Part shown: piece by piece, positions 26,701 to 33,521 of the stretch
Numbering within the stretch: the stretch's first letter is position 1
Layout of the letters: the number at the start of each line of letters is the position of its first letter
DNA from: Myxococcales bacterium
GTDB taxonomy: Bacteria; Myxococcota_A; Polyangia; Nannocystales; Nannocystaceae
NCBI GenBank assembly: GCA_020633335.1
Contig: JACKDU010000016.1
Location: 35,575-99,574 of the forward strand
Direction: 5' to 3'
DNA: 64,000 bases
Notes under the pieces: model-generated
What the model saw: the letters and a program-made list of their open reading frames with translations, nothing else
The model's database searches: none
Told to the model about the DNA's origin: nothing
Program-made: the position numbers and the translations under genes

Positions 26701-27607
26701 GGCGCTCCAGCGGATCCTGGTGTCGGCGCCGAGCGGTGAGCAGATCCCGCTCGAGCAGCTCGCGTCGATCCGCTACGTCCGCGGGCCCCAGATGATCCGG
26801 GCCGAGGACACCTTCCTCACCGGCTACGTGACCTTCGACGCCGCCCGCGGGATCGGCGAGATCGAGGCGATGGAGGCGGTCGGTCGCCACCTCGACGCGG
26901 CGATCGCCGACGGCTCGCTGGTGATCCCGGAGGGCGCCTCGCGGCCGCGGCTCGCCGGGACCTACGAGAACCAGGTGCGCACGCAGAAGCGCCTGGTCCT
27001 GCTGGTGCCGCTGGCGCTGGCGATCACCTTCGTCCTCATGTACCTCCAGTTCCGCCGGGTCGGGACCACCCTCCTGGTCTTCTCGGGGTCGCTGATCTCG
27101 GCCTCCGGCGGCTTCATCCTCCTCTGGCTCTACGGCCAGGAGTGGTTCATGGCCGTGGCGCCCCTCGGCTTCGATCTCCAGCAGATCTTCCAGGTCGCCG
27201 AGGTCAAGGTGACGGTCGCGGTCTGGGTCGGCTTCCTCGCGCTCTTCGGGGTCGACACCGACAACGGCGTGATCATGGCGACCTACCTCTCGCAGCGCTT
27301 CCGCGGGGCGGCGCCGGCGAGCCGGGCCGAGGTCCGGGCGCTGGTGATCGAGGCGGCCGAGCGCCGGGTGCGGCCCTGCCTGATGACGACCGCGACCACC
27401 CTGATCGCCCTCTTGCCGGTGCTCACCTCGCGCGGGCGCGGGGCCGACCTGATGATCCCGATGGCGATCCCGGTGGTCGGCGGGATCTCGATGGCGATGA
27501 TCACCCTGCTGACGGTCCCGGTGGTCTTCGGGACGGCGCGAGAGATCGAGTGGTGGCGGACGCGGCGGGGCGTTGCGGCGGGCGAGGGGACGCCGCCGCG
27601 GGGCTGA
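23783..27607 (+). CDS. CusA/CzcA-type heavy-metal RND efflux pump
   Basis: A 1274-residue inner-membrane proton antiporter. Family signatures are clear: the early TEWPGRSPRDVEDQITYPL, RGISMFGFSSIYVIFED, the transmembrane relay region GTMVDVGIVFTENIVQHL, DLMPPFDEGSFLFMPTTTP, and MLQTGMRSALGLKI in the porter domain. It is about 200 residues longer than E. coli CusA. One insertion (about 540-655) adds roughly three hydrophobic helices in the middle of the membrane domain, and another adds a charged segment in the periplasmic domain (FRYDEARGDFVRDDEGEL). With the upstream CusC-like and CusB-like genes it forms a complete tripartite system, probably for Cu(I)/Ag(I). No regulator gene sits in the operon. 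The ATG at 23783 lies 17 bases after the adaptor stop. Confidence 0.93.
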   Translation: MASEHEAREEADERRWEALIGFFVANKLVVFILAAVVAVLGLVFAPFAWELGSLPRDPIAVDALPDTGENQQIVFTEWPGRSPRDVEDQITYPLTTALLGVPGIKTVRGISMFGFSSIYVIFEDEIEFYWSRSRVLEKLASLPRGTLPEGAAPTLGPDATALGQVFWYTLEPRDADGEVVGGAFDLDELRSIQDYNVRYALQAVPGVAEVASIGGFVREYQVDVDPQAMQAMAVSLGEIAGAVRKANLDVGARTLEINGAEYMIRGLGFIESTEDLEEVVVAAREHTPIRVKDVARVGLGPALRAGVLDSGGAEAVGGVVVVRYGENPLAVIDRVKAKIAEIGHGLPSREVDGRRAQVTLVPFYDRTGLIHETLATLSSALIQQVLITIAVILIILRHLPSSLLVSMVLPLGVLTTFVLMRLGGVDANVMALGGIAIAIGTMVDVGIVFTENIVQHLDEAPPGGWGERAAIVRRAAGEVAAAVFTSITTTVLAFLPIFGLTGPEGKLFAPLAYTKTFALIAAFLVALVVLPAIAHLVLRGRGQRLGRPHLLDLAIAGIGVLALASGALGAGLALLTIGGVRLAGPRLPRALAWLPAALTNGIAGVFVVYTLVKFWMPLGPGHSLADNLVFVGLVVGPLALLFLGFQRVYRRLLALCLDHKVAFLALNLAIVLTGALSWLGGERVVGALPEGLRGPLAGALTRAFPGLRDDLMPPFDEGSFLFMPTTTPHASVGEARAMLSEMDAAIAAIPEVSEVVGKIGRAESPLDPAPLSMFEVVVNYVPEYRKGPDGELLTFRYDEARGDFVRDDEGELVPDPEGRPFRLWRDEIREPDDIWREIARVGRVPGVTGAPELMPIKTRLVMLQTGMRSALGLKIRGPDLETIERFGLRLEAELRTIPEVNPESVVADRIVGKPYLEIELDRPAIARHGLTVVDVQDLLQIALGGEVLTRTVEGRERYPVRVRYMREERDSLEALQRILVSAPSGEQIPLEQLASIRYVRGPQMIRAEDTFLTGYVTFDAARGIGEIEAMEAVGRHLDAAIADGSLVIPEGASRPRLAGTYENQVRTQKRLVLLVPLALAITFVLMYLQFRRVGTTLLVFSGSLISASGGFILLWLYGQEWFMAVAPLGFDLQQIFQVAEVKVTVAVWVGFLALFGVDTDNGVIMATYLSQRFRGAAPASRAEVRALVIEAAERRVRPCLMTTATTLIALLPVLTSRGRGADLMIPMAIPVVGGISMAMITLLTVPVVFGTAREIEWWRTRRGVAAGEGTPPRG

Positions 27608-27639
27608 GCGAGCGGGCGCGGGCTGCTATCGTCGGCGAG

Positions 27640-28740
27640 ATGCTCCGCAGCGACCGCCTCCTCCTCCTCTTCGCGTCGATCCTCGCCGAGCTCGCGCTCC
27701 CCGGCTGCATCGGCGGGTCGGGCGACACCGGGTGCCCGCAGGGCGAGCCGCTGGTCAAGGACGTCGACGCCGCGGACCTGGCGAGCGCGCTCGAGGACAA
27801 GGTGCTGAGCTACGACGAGTGCCACGCGCTCTGCTACGGCGAGCCGCTGCCGGGGGCGACCAGCGGGGGCGCGTCGAGCTCGACCGGCGGCGAGACCAGC
27901 GGGGGGGAGACGACAGGCGCCACGAGCACGAGCACGGGCACGAGCACGAGCACGAGCGGTGCGAGCGCGAGCGCGTCGGCGAGCGCGGGGGAGAGCGCGA
28001 CCGCGGGCTACGATCCCGACTTCATCGGCTGTGAGGCGATCGACGGCGAGGACGCCAAGGTCGCGTGCACCTACCAGACCTACTGCGTCGGCGGTCGGCG
28101 TCCGGCGGGGCTCTGCTCCGAGGGGCGCGGCGAGGGCGAGACGTCCCTCGGTCGCTGGCTCGCCGAGCTCGCGCACCTCGAGGCGGCGAGCGTGCCGGCC
28201 TTCGAACGCCTGGCGGACGAGCTGGCGACCTTCGACGCGCCGGCGGAGCTGATCGCCGAGGCCGAGGCGGCGGCGATCGACGAGGCCCGCCACGCCGCGC
28301 TGATCGGCGCGCTCGCCGAGGCGGCGGGCGCCCATCCCTCGGCGCCCGAGCTCGCGCCGCCCGCGGAGCGCTCGCTCCTCGCGCTGGCGACCGAGAACGC
28401 GGTCGAGGGCTGCGTCGGCGAGACCTACGCGGCCCTGGTCGCCGCCCACCAGGCGGAGCACGCGGGCGATCCCGCGCTGCGGGCCTGCATGGCCGAGATC
28501 GCCGCGGACGAGGCCCGCCACGCCGCGCTCGCCTGGGCGATCGACGCCTGGGTGCGGCCGCGCCTGGGTCCCGCGGCGCGGGCGGAGGTCGAGCGCGCCC
28601 GCGCGTCCGCGGCCGAGCGCCTGCGGACGGCTGGGGAGGTCGATCCGGCGCTCCGTCGCCGGGCCGGCCTGCCGGGACCGGCCCGCGCCCGGAGGCTCTG
28701 GGAGGGCCTCGATCGCGGGCTCTGGCGGCTCGCCGCCTGA
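27640..28740 (+). CDS. Lipoprotein with C-terminal di-iron ferritin-like domain (paralog 2)
   Basis: A 366-residue lipoprotein (LALPGC, Cys23). A short Cys-containing N-terminal region (YDECHALCYGE) is followed by a Ser/Thr/Gly/Ala linker and a second Cys segment (CTYQTYCVGGRRPAG). The four-helix ferritin-like domain starts at about residue 170. Di-iron ligands match those of the protein at 4567-5868: ELAHLEAASVPAF, DEARHAAL, CVGETYAALVAAHQ and a second DEARHAAL. The N-terminal parts of the two proteins differ, so the ferritin-like domain has been joined to different surface modules. Likely roles are iron or peroxide handling on the cell envelope; the sequence does not decide. It follows the efflux operon by 32 bases and could be co-transcribed with it. 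Confidence 0.82.
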   Translation: MLRSDRLLLLFASILAELALPGCIGGSGDTGCPQGEPLVKDVDAADLASALEDKVLSYDECHALCYGEPLPGATSGGASSSTGGETSGGETTGATSTSTGTSTSTSGASASASASAGESATAGYDPDFIGCEAIDGEDAKVACTYQTYCVGGRRPAGLCSEGRGEGETSLGRWLAELAHLEAASVPAFERLADELATFDAPAELIAEAEAAAIDEARHAALIGALAEAAGAHPSAPELAPPAERSLLALATENAVEGCVGETYAALVAAHQAEHAGDPALRACMAEIAADEARHAALAWAIDAWVRPRLGPAARAEVERARASAAERLRTAGEVDPALRRRAGLPGPARARRLWEGLDRGLWRLAA

Positions 28741-28754
28741 TGTCCGAATGGACA
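28741..28754. repeat. TGTCC-N4-GGACA palindrome, copy 1
   Basis: TGTCCGAATGGACA starts on the base after the stop of the di-iron lipoprotein and is followed by GGTTAG. It lies between two convergent genes and could act as a small terminator hairpin. Other exact copies of the pattern are at 31503-31516 and 38279-38292. Confidence 0.6.
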
Positions 28755-28770
28755 GGTTAGATCGAGCCCC

Positions 28771-29148
28771 TCAGCGCCCCTTGCTGAGGAGGCAGGCGGC
28801 GTGGCCGAGGACGACGTCGCCGCCGCGGGTCGCCGTCGGCGTCGGTCGCCAGCCGGCCTCGACGCGGGCGGCGAGGAGCGCGTCGGCGCTCGGCCGGTGA
28901 TCCCAGATGGCGACCGCCACCAGGCCCCCGAGTCAGGTGGTGTCGTAGACCAGGAAGAGCCCGTCGCCGTGGTCGAGGACGACGTCGTGGGTGTACTCGT
29001 CCTGGACGACGACGTCGACGATCATCCGCGGCGGCTCGGCGCGCGCGCCCCAGCGGACCACGTCGGCGAGGATCGCCTGGCCGGCGAGGGCCGCCCGGAT
29101 CGCGGCGAGGCGCTCCGGCGGCAGGCCGACGCGGTCGATCGGATCCAT
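28771..29148 (-). CDS. Small conserved-looking protein with in-frame TGA; candidate selenoprotein
   Basis: From ATG 29148 the frame encodes 71 residues ending GLFLVYDTT, then TGA (28935-28933). It continues in the same frame for 53 clean codons (LGGLVAVAIWDHRPSADALL, later GDVVLGHAACLLSKGR) to a TGA at 28773-28771. Codon use on both sides is the genome norm (nearly all G/C third bases) and the hydrophobic beta-strand pattern runs through the TGA, so the two halves look like one 125-residue protein. A hairpin with loop GGTC lies 12-27 bases after the TGA. As a clear selenoprotein gene exists at 52037, residue 72 may be selenocysteine. A recent nonsense mutation, a sequence error or two separate small genes remain possible. 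I do not recognise the family; its function is unknown. Confidence 0.5.
28906..28921 (-). promoter_or_regulatory. Candidate bacterial SECIS hairpin
   Basis: Read on the minus strand, GGTGGC (28921-28916) pairs with GCCATC (28911-28906) over 6 bp including one G-T pair, with loop GGTC. The loop begins 18 bases after the in-frame TGA. Known bacterial SECIS elements sit directly downstream of UGA and present G, usually GU, in a small apical loop. GC-rich sequence makes chance hairpins common. Confidence 0.4.
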
Positions 29149-29205
29149 CGCCGGGATCGTAGCGCCCGGGGGGCTGGGGGGCCACACCAGAGCCCTGCCG
29201 GGTCG

Positions 29206-31797
29206 CTAGGTGAGGAGATCGCCAGCGGCGATCGGCGCGCTCACGCGCTCGCGGAAGAGCGCGTAGCAGGTGCTCCCCTCGGGGAGGTCGAGGTCGCCGC
29301 GGAAGAGCGCGGCGAAGAGCGGCGCGCCACCCCCCGGGAGCCCGTCGCCCGGCTGGGCGCCCTCCTCGCGGCGGAGCCGGCCGAGGAAGTCGCGCGCGCT
29401 CTCACCTGGCTCTCGGACCAGGAGACGCTCGGCCTCGCCGCGGAGGAGGACCGCCTCGCAGCGGGCGGCCGCGTGGAGGAGGGCGAGCTCGCGGATCGAG
29501 GGGCGGACGCCGCTGGCGAAGTAGGCGAGCATCTCCGGGCAGATCCGGGCGATCGCCCCCTTGGAGGAGGCGACGTTGTTCATCGCCGGCATCCCGGTCG
29601 AGTAGACGTCGAGCCAGTGGATCCGCCCCTCCTCGAGGTCGAAGAGCATCGGCATGTAGACGCCGTTGGCGCCGGCGAGGTCGAAGCGGAGGGCGACCGT
29701 GCGCGGGTCGAAGTGGTGGCCGCCGAGGTCGTCGCGGAGCATGAGGCCGGCGAAGCCGCGCTCGAGGCGATCGAAGGGCATGCCGGCGTAGTTGTTGACG
29801 ACCATCACCGCGTAGCGGAGCCCGGCCGCGCGGGCGGCCTCGCGGTCGACGTCGACGAACTCGGTCGCGCCCTTGGGGAAGGGGGCCGCCCGGAGGTCGC
29901 CGGAGGAGCGGGCGATCGCCGCGTCGTCGACGTTGTAGGTGAGCTGGTAGTAGGAGCAGACCCCCTTGTACTCCCAGGCGGCGTCGTAGAAGGCGACCGA
30001 GAGGTCGACGTCGGTCCGCTGGCCGCCGACCTCGGGCTCGCACCAGTGGAGGAAGAGGCGGTAGCGCTTCCCCGGCGGCGCGGCGATCGACGAGCCGCGC
30101 GGGAGGGCGACGGCGGCCTTGCTGGCGGTCCGCTCGTTGAAGGGGACGAGCACCTGGGCGAGGGCGTCGTCGATCACCGCGGCCTTGAGCGGCGGGCGCT
30201 CGCCGAGGCGGCGGAGGAGCTCCTCCTCGGCGATCGCGGCCGCTCGCGCGATCACCGCGGGGGCGAGCGTGGGCCGGCGATCGGCGGCCGAGACCCCCTT
30301 GGATACCTGTCCTTTGGGCCAGTAGACGCGGATCGGCAGGGGGCGATCGCGGCCGGGGAGGAGCCCGTGGAGGGTGAGGAGGACCGGCGTCGAGCAGCGC
30401 GGCGCGGCCTCGGCGAAGGCCCCGAGGACGCTCTCTTGCGCGGCCGCGTCGTCGCCGGCGAGGCGGAGCGCGAGGTCGAGGCGGCGGGCGAGCTCGCCGG
30501 GGCGCGCGCGCAGGAGCTCGACCAGCGCGGTCGCGTCGCCGGCGCTGATCGCCGCCTCGATCTCGCCGGCGAAGCCGCGGAAGCGCGGCGCGGGCGTCCC
30601 CTCGGGGTCGCGCCGGCGCACGACCTTGAACGCCTCGGCGACCCCGGGGAAGCGGCGGGCGTGCTCGTGCGGGTGGAGGTGCTCGCCGATCCACACCCAG
30701 TAGGAGCGGTGGCGGAGCATGTCCTCGAGGCGAGCGCGGCGATCGAGGCCCTCGAGGATCCCGAGGAGCGCCCGCCGCAGCGGTCGCGCGAGGCGGCCGA
30801 CCTTGAAGCGGCGGACCAGCGTCGGCACGCGGACGCCGATCACATGGGCCGGCGGCGGCCCCTTGAAGAGGCGGAGGAGGCGGGGCCACCAGCGCGCCGG
30901 GGCCTCGCGCGGGGCGACGTGCACCGGCCGGCGCTCGCCCTGGAGCGAGGGATCGGCGCCCGAGTAGGCGGCGATGAGGCGGAGGACGTCGGTCGCGCTG
31001 CGGAGGTGGGGCGCGGCGGCGGCGAGCACCCGCGCGGGATCGTGGCCGCCCCGGAGGAGGCCGCCGAAGACGTGGGCGACGTTCTCGCGGACCGGGATCG
31101 CCGCGGGGAGCCAGGCGAGCGCGCGCTCGCCCGCGTCGGCGACGAGCGCCTGGAGATCGGCGACGTCGGCCGGCGACATCGCCTGCTTGCGCGACGCGAG
31201 GGCGGCGACGAGGGCGGCGGCGGCGGCGTCGAGGTCCTCGCCGAGCTCGAGGAGGCGGAAGATCACCCGCTCCTTGGGGGCGCTCCGCTTCGGCGCCGGC
31301 TTGAAGAAGGGCGAGCTCGGATCGACCGGCGTCTCGCAGATCGGGCAGGCCGAGTAGCTCGCGCCGTCGAAGCAGCGATCGCAGACGACGTGGCGGCAGG
31401 GGTCGAGGACGTGGGTGGTCCCGCTCTCCCCGCAGAAGAGGCAGCGCTGCCCCGGGGTCTGGAGGAAGTGGACGAGCACCTTGCGCATCCAGAGGTCAAA
31501 GGTGTCCGTTGGGACACCCTCGGGGAAGGCGCGGAAGAGCGGGGTGTGGGGGCGGCCGCCGCCGACGTCGGCCGCGAGGACGTCGACGAGCCAGCGGGTG
31601 AGCTCACCGAGCGCGGCCTCGCCGAGGGTCGCCAGGCGGGCGCGGAGGCGGGCGCTCGGCAGGAAGCCGAGGGCCGCGAGCTCGAGGTCGAAGGCGCGGA
31701 GGAGGCGCTCGTCGACCGTCGCCTCGCCGGCCGCGGCGAAGACCAGGCCCTGGCGGCGGAGGAGGATCGCGCGGGTCGCTCGGCGGGCGTCGTCCAT
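29206..31797 (-). CDS. RING-domain protein with TerD-like domain (MXAN_6230/SCO0854 family)
   Basis: An 863-residue cytoplasmic protein. A C3HC4 RING finger lies at about residues 117-158: CLFC, then DPCRHVVCDRCF, then CPIC. Bacterial proteins of this layout are known to me as the MXAN_6230/SCO0854 family. The central region is helical and basic. The part from about 575 to 730 resembles TerD: DVDLSVAFYDAAWEYKG, ARSSGDLRAAPFPKGATEFV, VMVVNNYAGMPFDRLERGF. TerD-like domains bind calcium and occur in stress and tellurite-resistance systems. RING fingers in eukaryotes are ubiquitin ligases; in bacteria the partner is unknown. It has no operon partner in the window. The ATG at 31797 has an upstream AGGAG at long spacing. 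Confidence 0.8.
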   Translation of the reverse strand: MDDARRATRAILLRRQGLVFAAAGEATVDERLLRAFDLELAALGFLPSARLRARLATLGEAALGELTRWLVDVLAADVGGGRPHTPLFRAFPEGVPTDTFDLWMRKVLVHFLQTPGQRCLFCGESGTTHVLDPCRHVVCDRCFDGASYSACPICETPVDPSSPFFKPAPKRSAPKERVIFRLLELGEDLDAAAAALVAALASRKQAMSPADVADLQALVADAGERALAWLPAAIPVRENVAHVFGGLLRGGHDPARVLAAAAPHLRSATDVLRLIAAYSGADPSLQGERRPVHVAPREAPARWWPRLLRLFKGPPPAHVIGVRVPTLVRRFKVGRLARPLRRALLGILEGLDRRARLEDMLRHRSYWVWIGEHLHPHEHARRFPGVAEAFKVVRRRDPEGTPAPRFRGFAGEIEAAISAGDATALVELLRARPGELARRLDLALRLAGDDAAAQESVLGAFAEAAPRCSTPVLLTLHGLLPGRDRPLPIRVYWPKGQVSKGVSAADRRPTLAPAVIARAAAIAEEELLRRLGERPPLKAAVIDDALAQVLVPFNERTASKAAVALPRGSSIAAPPGKRYRLFLHWCEPEVGGQRTDVDLSVAFYDAAWEYKGVCSYYQLTYNVDDAAIARSSGDLRAAPFPKGATEFVDVDREAARAAGLRYAVMVVNNYAGMPFDRLERGFAGLMLRDDLGGHHFDPRTVALRFDLAGANGVYMPMLFDLEEGRIHWLDVYSTGMPAMNNVASSKGAIARICPEMLAYFASGVRPSIRELALLHAAARCEAVLLRGEAERLLVREPGESARDFLGRLRREEGAQPGDGLPGGGAPLFAALFRGDLDLPEGSTCYALFRERVSAPIAAGDLLT
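31501..31518. repeat. TGTCC-N4-GGACA palindrome inside the RING gene, copy 2
   Basis: GGTGTCC and GGACACC form a 7-bp stem around GTTG. The core TGTCCGTTGGGACA (31503-31516) is embedded in coding sequence (read as EGVPTDTF on the minus strand), so this copy is translated and cannot be a simple terminator. Confidence 0.6.
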
Positions 31798-31977
31798 GGC
31801 TCGTGGGTGCTCCTGTGAGGGAAGGGGCGGGGGGCGATCCGGATCGCCGCCGCCGCCCCTTCGGGAGAGGGTGGAGGAAAGCGCTCGAGCTAGAAGACCA
31901 AAGCAGGGTGTAGAAGGAAGCCCGAGCTAAGCCTCCGGCGCCGACGATTCCACGGCCGCAGGCGGACGTCAAGACGA

Positions 31978-32025
31978 CCCCGGCACGCGCGCGCCTGCGC
32001 GTGCACGCGCGCGTGTGTGCCGGGG
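31978..32025 (-). terminator. Long hairpin after the FG-GAP lipoprotein gene
   Basis: CCCCGGCAC (31978-31986) pairs with GTGCCGGGG (32017-32025), and inside it GCGCGCG pairs with CGCGCGC, giving about 16 bp with a small bulge. It begins 6 bases after the stop of the minus-strand gene at 32031-33416. The rest of 31798-32030 shows no gene. Confidence 0.6.
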
Positions 32026-32030
32026 CGGGC

Positions 32031-33416
32031 CTACGGGGTCGAGAGGAAGGCGGTCAGCGGGTAGGCGTCGATGACGAGGTCGTCGATGCCGTCGCCGTTG
32101 AGGTCGCCGACCGCGATCCCCGAGCTCAGGTAGTCGGGGTAGACGCCGCCGATCGGCACCTCGACCGGGGCCCCGGGCCAGGGATCGCCGCCGAGGATCG
32201 CCGACGTGAGCTCATCCTCGATGTTCATCAGGTCGTCGCGCGCGTCGGGGTCGAAGCGGCCGGTGGCGATCAGGCCCCCCGGGCCGAGGGGCATGAGGGC
32301 GCCGAGCTGGCCGTCGGCGGCGATCGGCAGGTGGTGGAGCGAGGGGCTCCCGGCGCTCCGGACGAAGAGGGTGTGGCCGCCGAGCCCGTCCTCGGCGAGG
32401 GCGAGCATGACGATCGAGGGCTCGACCGCGAGCGTCGGGCCGACCGTGAGGGCGCCGAGGCCGTCGCCGTGGAAGGTGGCGATCAGCTTCGCGCCGGCGA
32501 CGAGCACGTCGAGCTCGCCGTCGCCGCTGATGTCGGCGACGATCACCTCCTCGAGCGGCTCCGAGGTCGGCAGCAGCGACTCGACGAAGCCGCCCATGCC
32601 GTCGGCGACGAGGACCGCGAGGCCGGTGGCGTTCGCGATCACGAGGTCGTCGTCGCCGTCGCCGTCGAGGTCGCCGGCCGCGAGCGCGGCGGGCGGGTGC
32701 GTGGGGGTGAACTCGGTCGTCTGGGTGAGCCCGCCCTCGCCGTCGCCGGCGAAGATCCAGATCACGTCGCCCTTGACCGCGAGGGCGACGTCGACGTGGC
32801 CGTCGCCGTCGAAGTCGCCGACCGCCATGTCGCGGGTCCAGAGGCCCGGCGCGTCGATGTCGATCCCCTGGACGAGGCCGCCGTCGCCGTCGCCGTGGGC
32901 GGTCAGGAGCGAGAAGGCCGAGGCCCCGTCGTGGACCCCGGGGAGGCCGAGCGCCCCGTGGTGGTCGGCCTCGATCGGGCAGGCGAAGGCCCCGACGGCG
33001 ATGAGATCGAGCGCCCCGTCCTCGTCGAGGTCGGCCAGCGCGATCTCCGCGACGACCTCGGCGTCGAGGGCGAGGGCGTCGATCTCGACGCCGACGAAGC
33101 AGAGCTCGCCGTCGACCGCGACCCCGTCGCCGCAGCCCGGCGGGAGCTCCATGCCGCCGGTCGAGGTCGACGTGTCGCCGCCGCTGCTCCCGCTCGTGCT
33201 CCCGCTCGTGCCGGGATCACCCGTCGACCCGGTCGACCCCGAGCTCCCGCTCGAGGTCGAGGTGCCGCCGCTGGTCGAGCTCGCGCTCGCGCTCGCGTCG
33301 CCGCCGGTCGAGGTGCTGGTGTCGCCGGCGCTCTCGCTGGTCCCGGAGGGCGTCTCCGGGGTGCAGGCGAGGAGGATGGCGGCGAGAGTGAGCGGGGCGA
33401 GGGGCGTGCGAGGCAT
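32031..33416 (-). CDS. FG-GAP/VCBS-repeat beta-propeller lipoprotein
   Basis: A 461-residue lipoprotein (AAILLAC, Cys18) with a Ser/Thr/Gly linker to about residue 90 and a short Cys segment (PPGCGDGVAVDGELCF). Repeated FG-GAP-type blades with DxDxDGxxD calcium loops follow: ALADLDEDGALDLI, AVGDFDGDGHVDVALA, AAGDLDGDGDDDLVIA, VADISGDGELDVLVA and AVGDLNGDGIDDLVID. Such repeats fold into integrin-like beta-propellers and are common in secreted myxobacterial proteins. It probably works in surface binding. No enzyme motif is visible. The start codon directly precedes the signal peptide. Confidence 0.88.
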   Translation of the reverse strand: MPRTPLAPLTLAAILLACTPETPSGTSESAGDTSTSTGGDASASASSTSGGTSTSSGSSGSTGSTGDPGTSGSTSGSSGGDTSTSTGGMELPPGCGDGVAVDGELCFVGVEIDALALDAEVVAEIALADLDEDGALDLIAVGAFACPIEADHHGALGLPGVHDGASAFSLLTAHGDGDGGLVQGIDIDAPGLWTRDMAVGDFDGDGHVDVALAVKGDVIWIFAGDGEGGLTQTTEFTPTHPPAALAAGDLDGDGDDDLVIANATGLAVLVADGMGGFVESLLPTSEPLEEVIVADISGDGELDVLVAGAKLIATFHGDGLGALTVGPTLAVEPSIVMLALAEDGLGGHTLFVRSAGSPSLHHLPIAADGQLGALMPLGPGGLIATGRFDPDARDDLMNIEDELTSAILGGDPWPGAPVEVPIGGVYPDYLSSGIAVGDLNGDGIDDLVIDAYPLTAFLSTP

Positions 33417-33521
33417 CGGCGTCTCCTGGGCTCCGCGAGGAGCTCTCCACTATGAAAGCGCGGGGCCAAGAACAGTTCTTTTCGACCGGAAAAAACCGCG
33501 GACAAGGTGGCAGCTCGGGGC

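Noticed and set aside
21653..27607. A single open frame of nearly 6 kb that would fuse the adaptor region to the RND pump
   Set aside because: The first 2.1 kb in that frame is Arg/Gly/Pro filler. The real adaptor with HMBD and HlyD motifs is in another frame from 21660, and the pump starts at 23783.
28757..29185. A 142-residue minus-strand ORF across the in-frame TGA region
   Set aside because: It is almost wholly Arg/Pro/Gly and is the shifted-frame shadow of the candidate selenoprotein gene.
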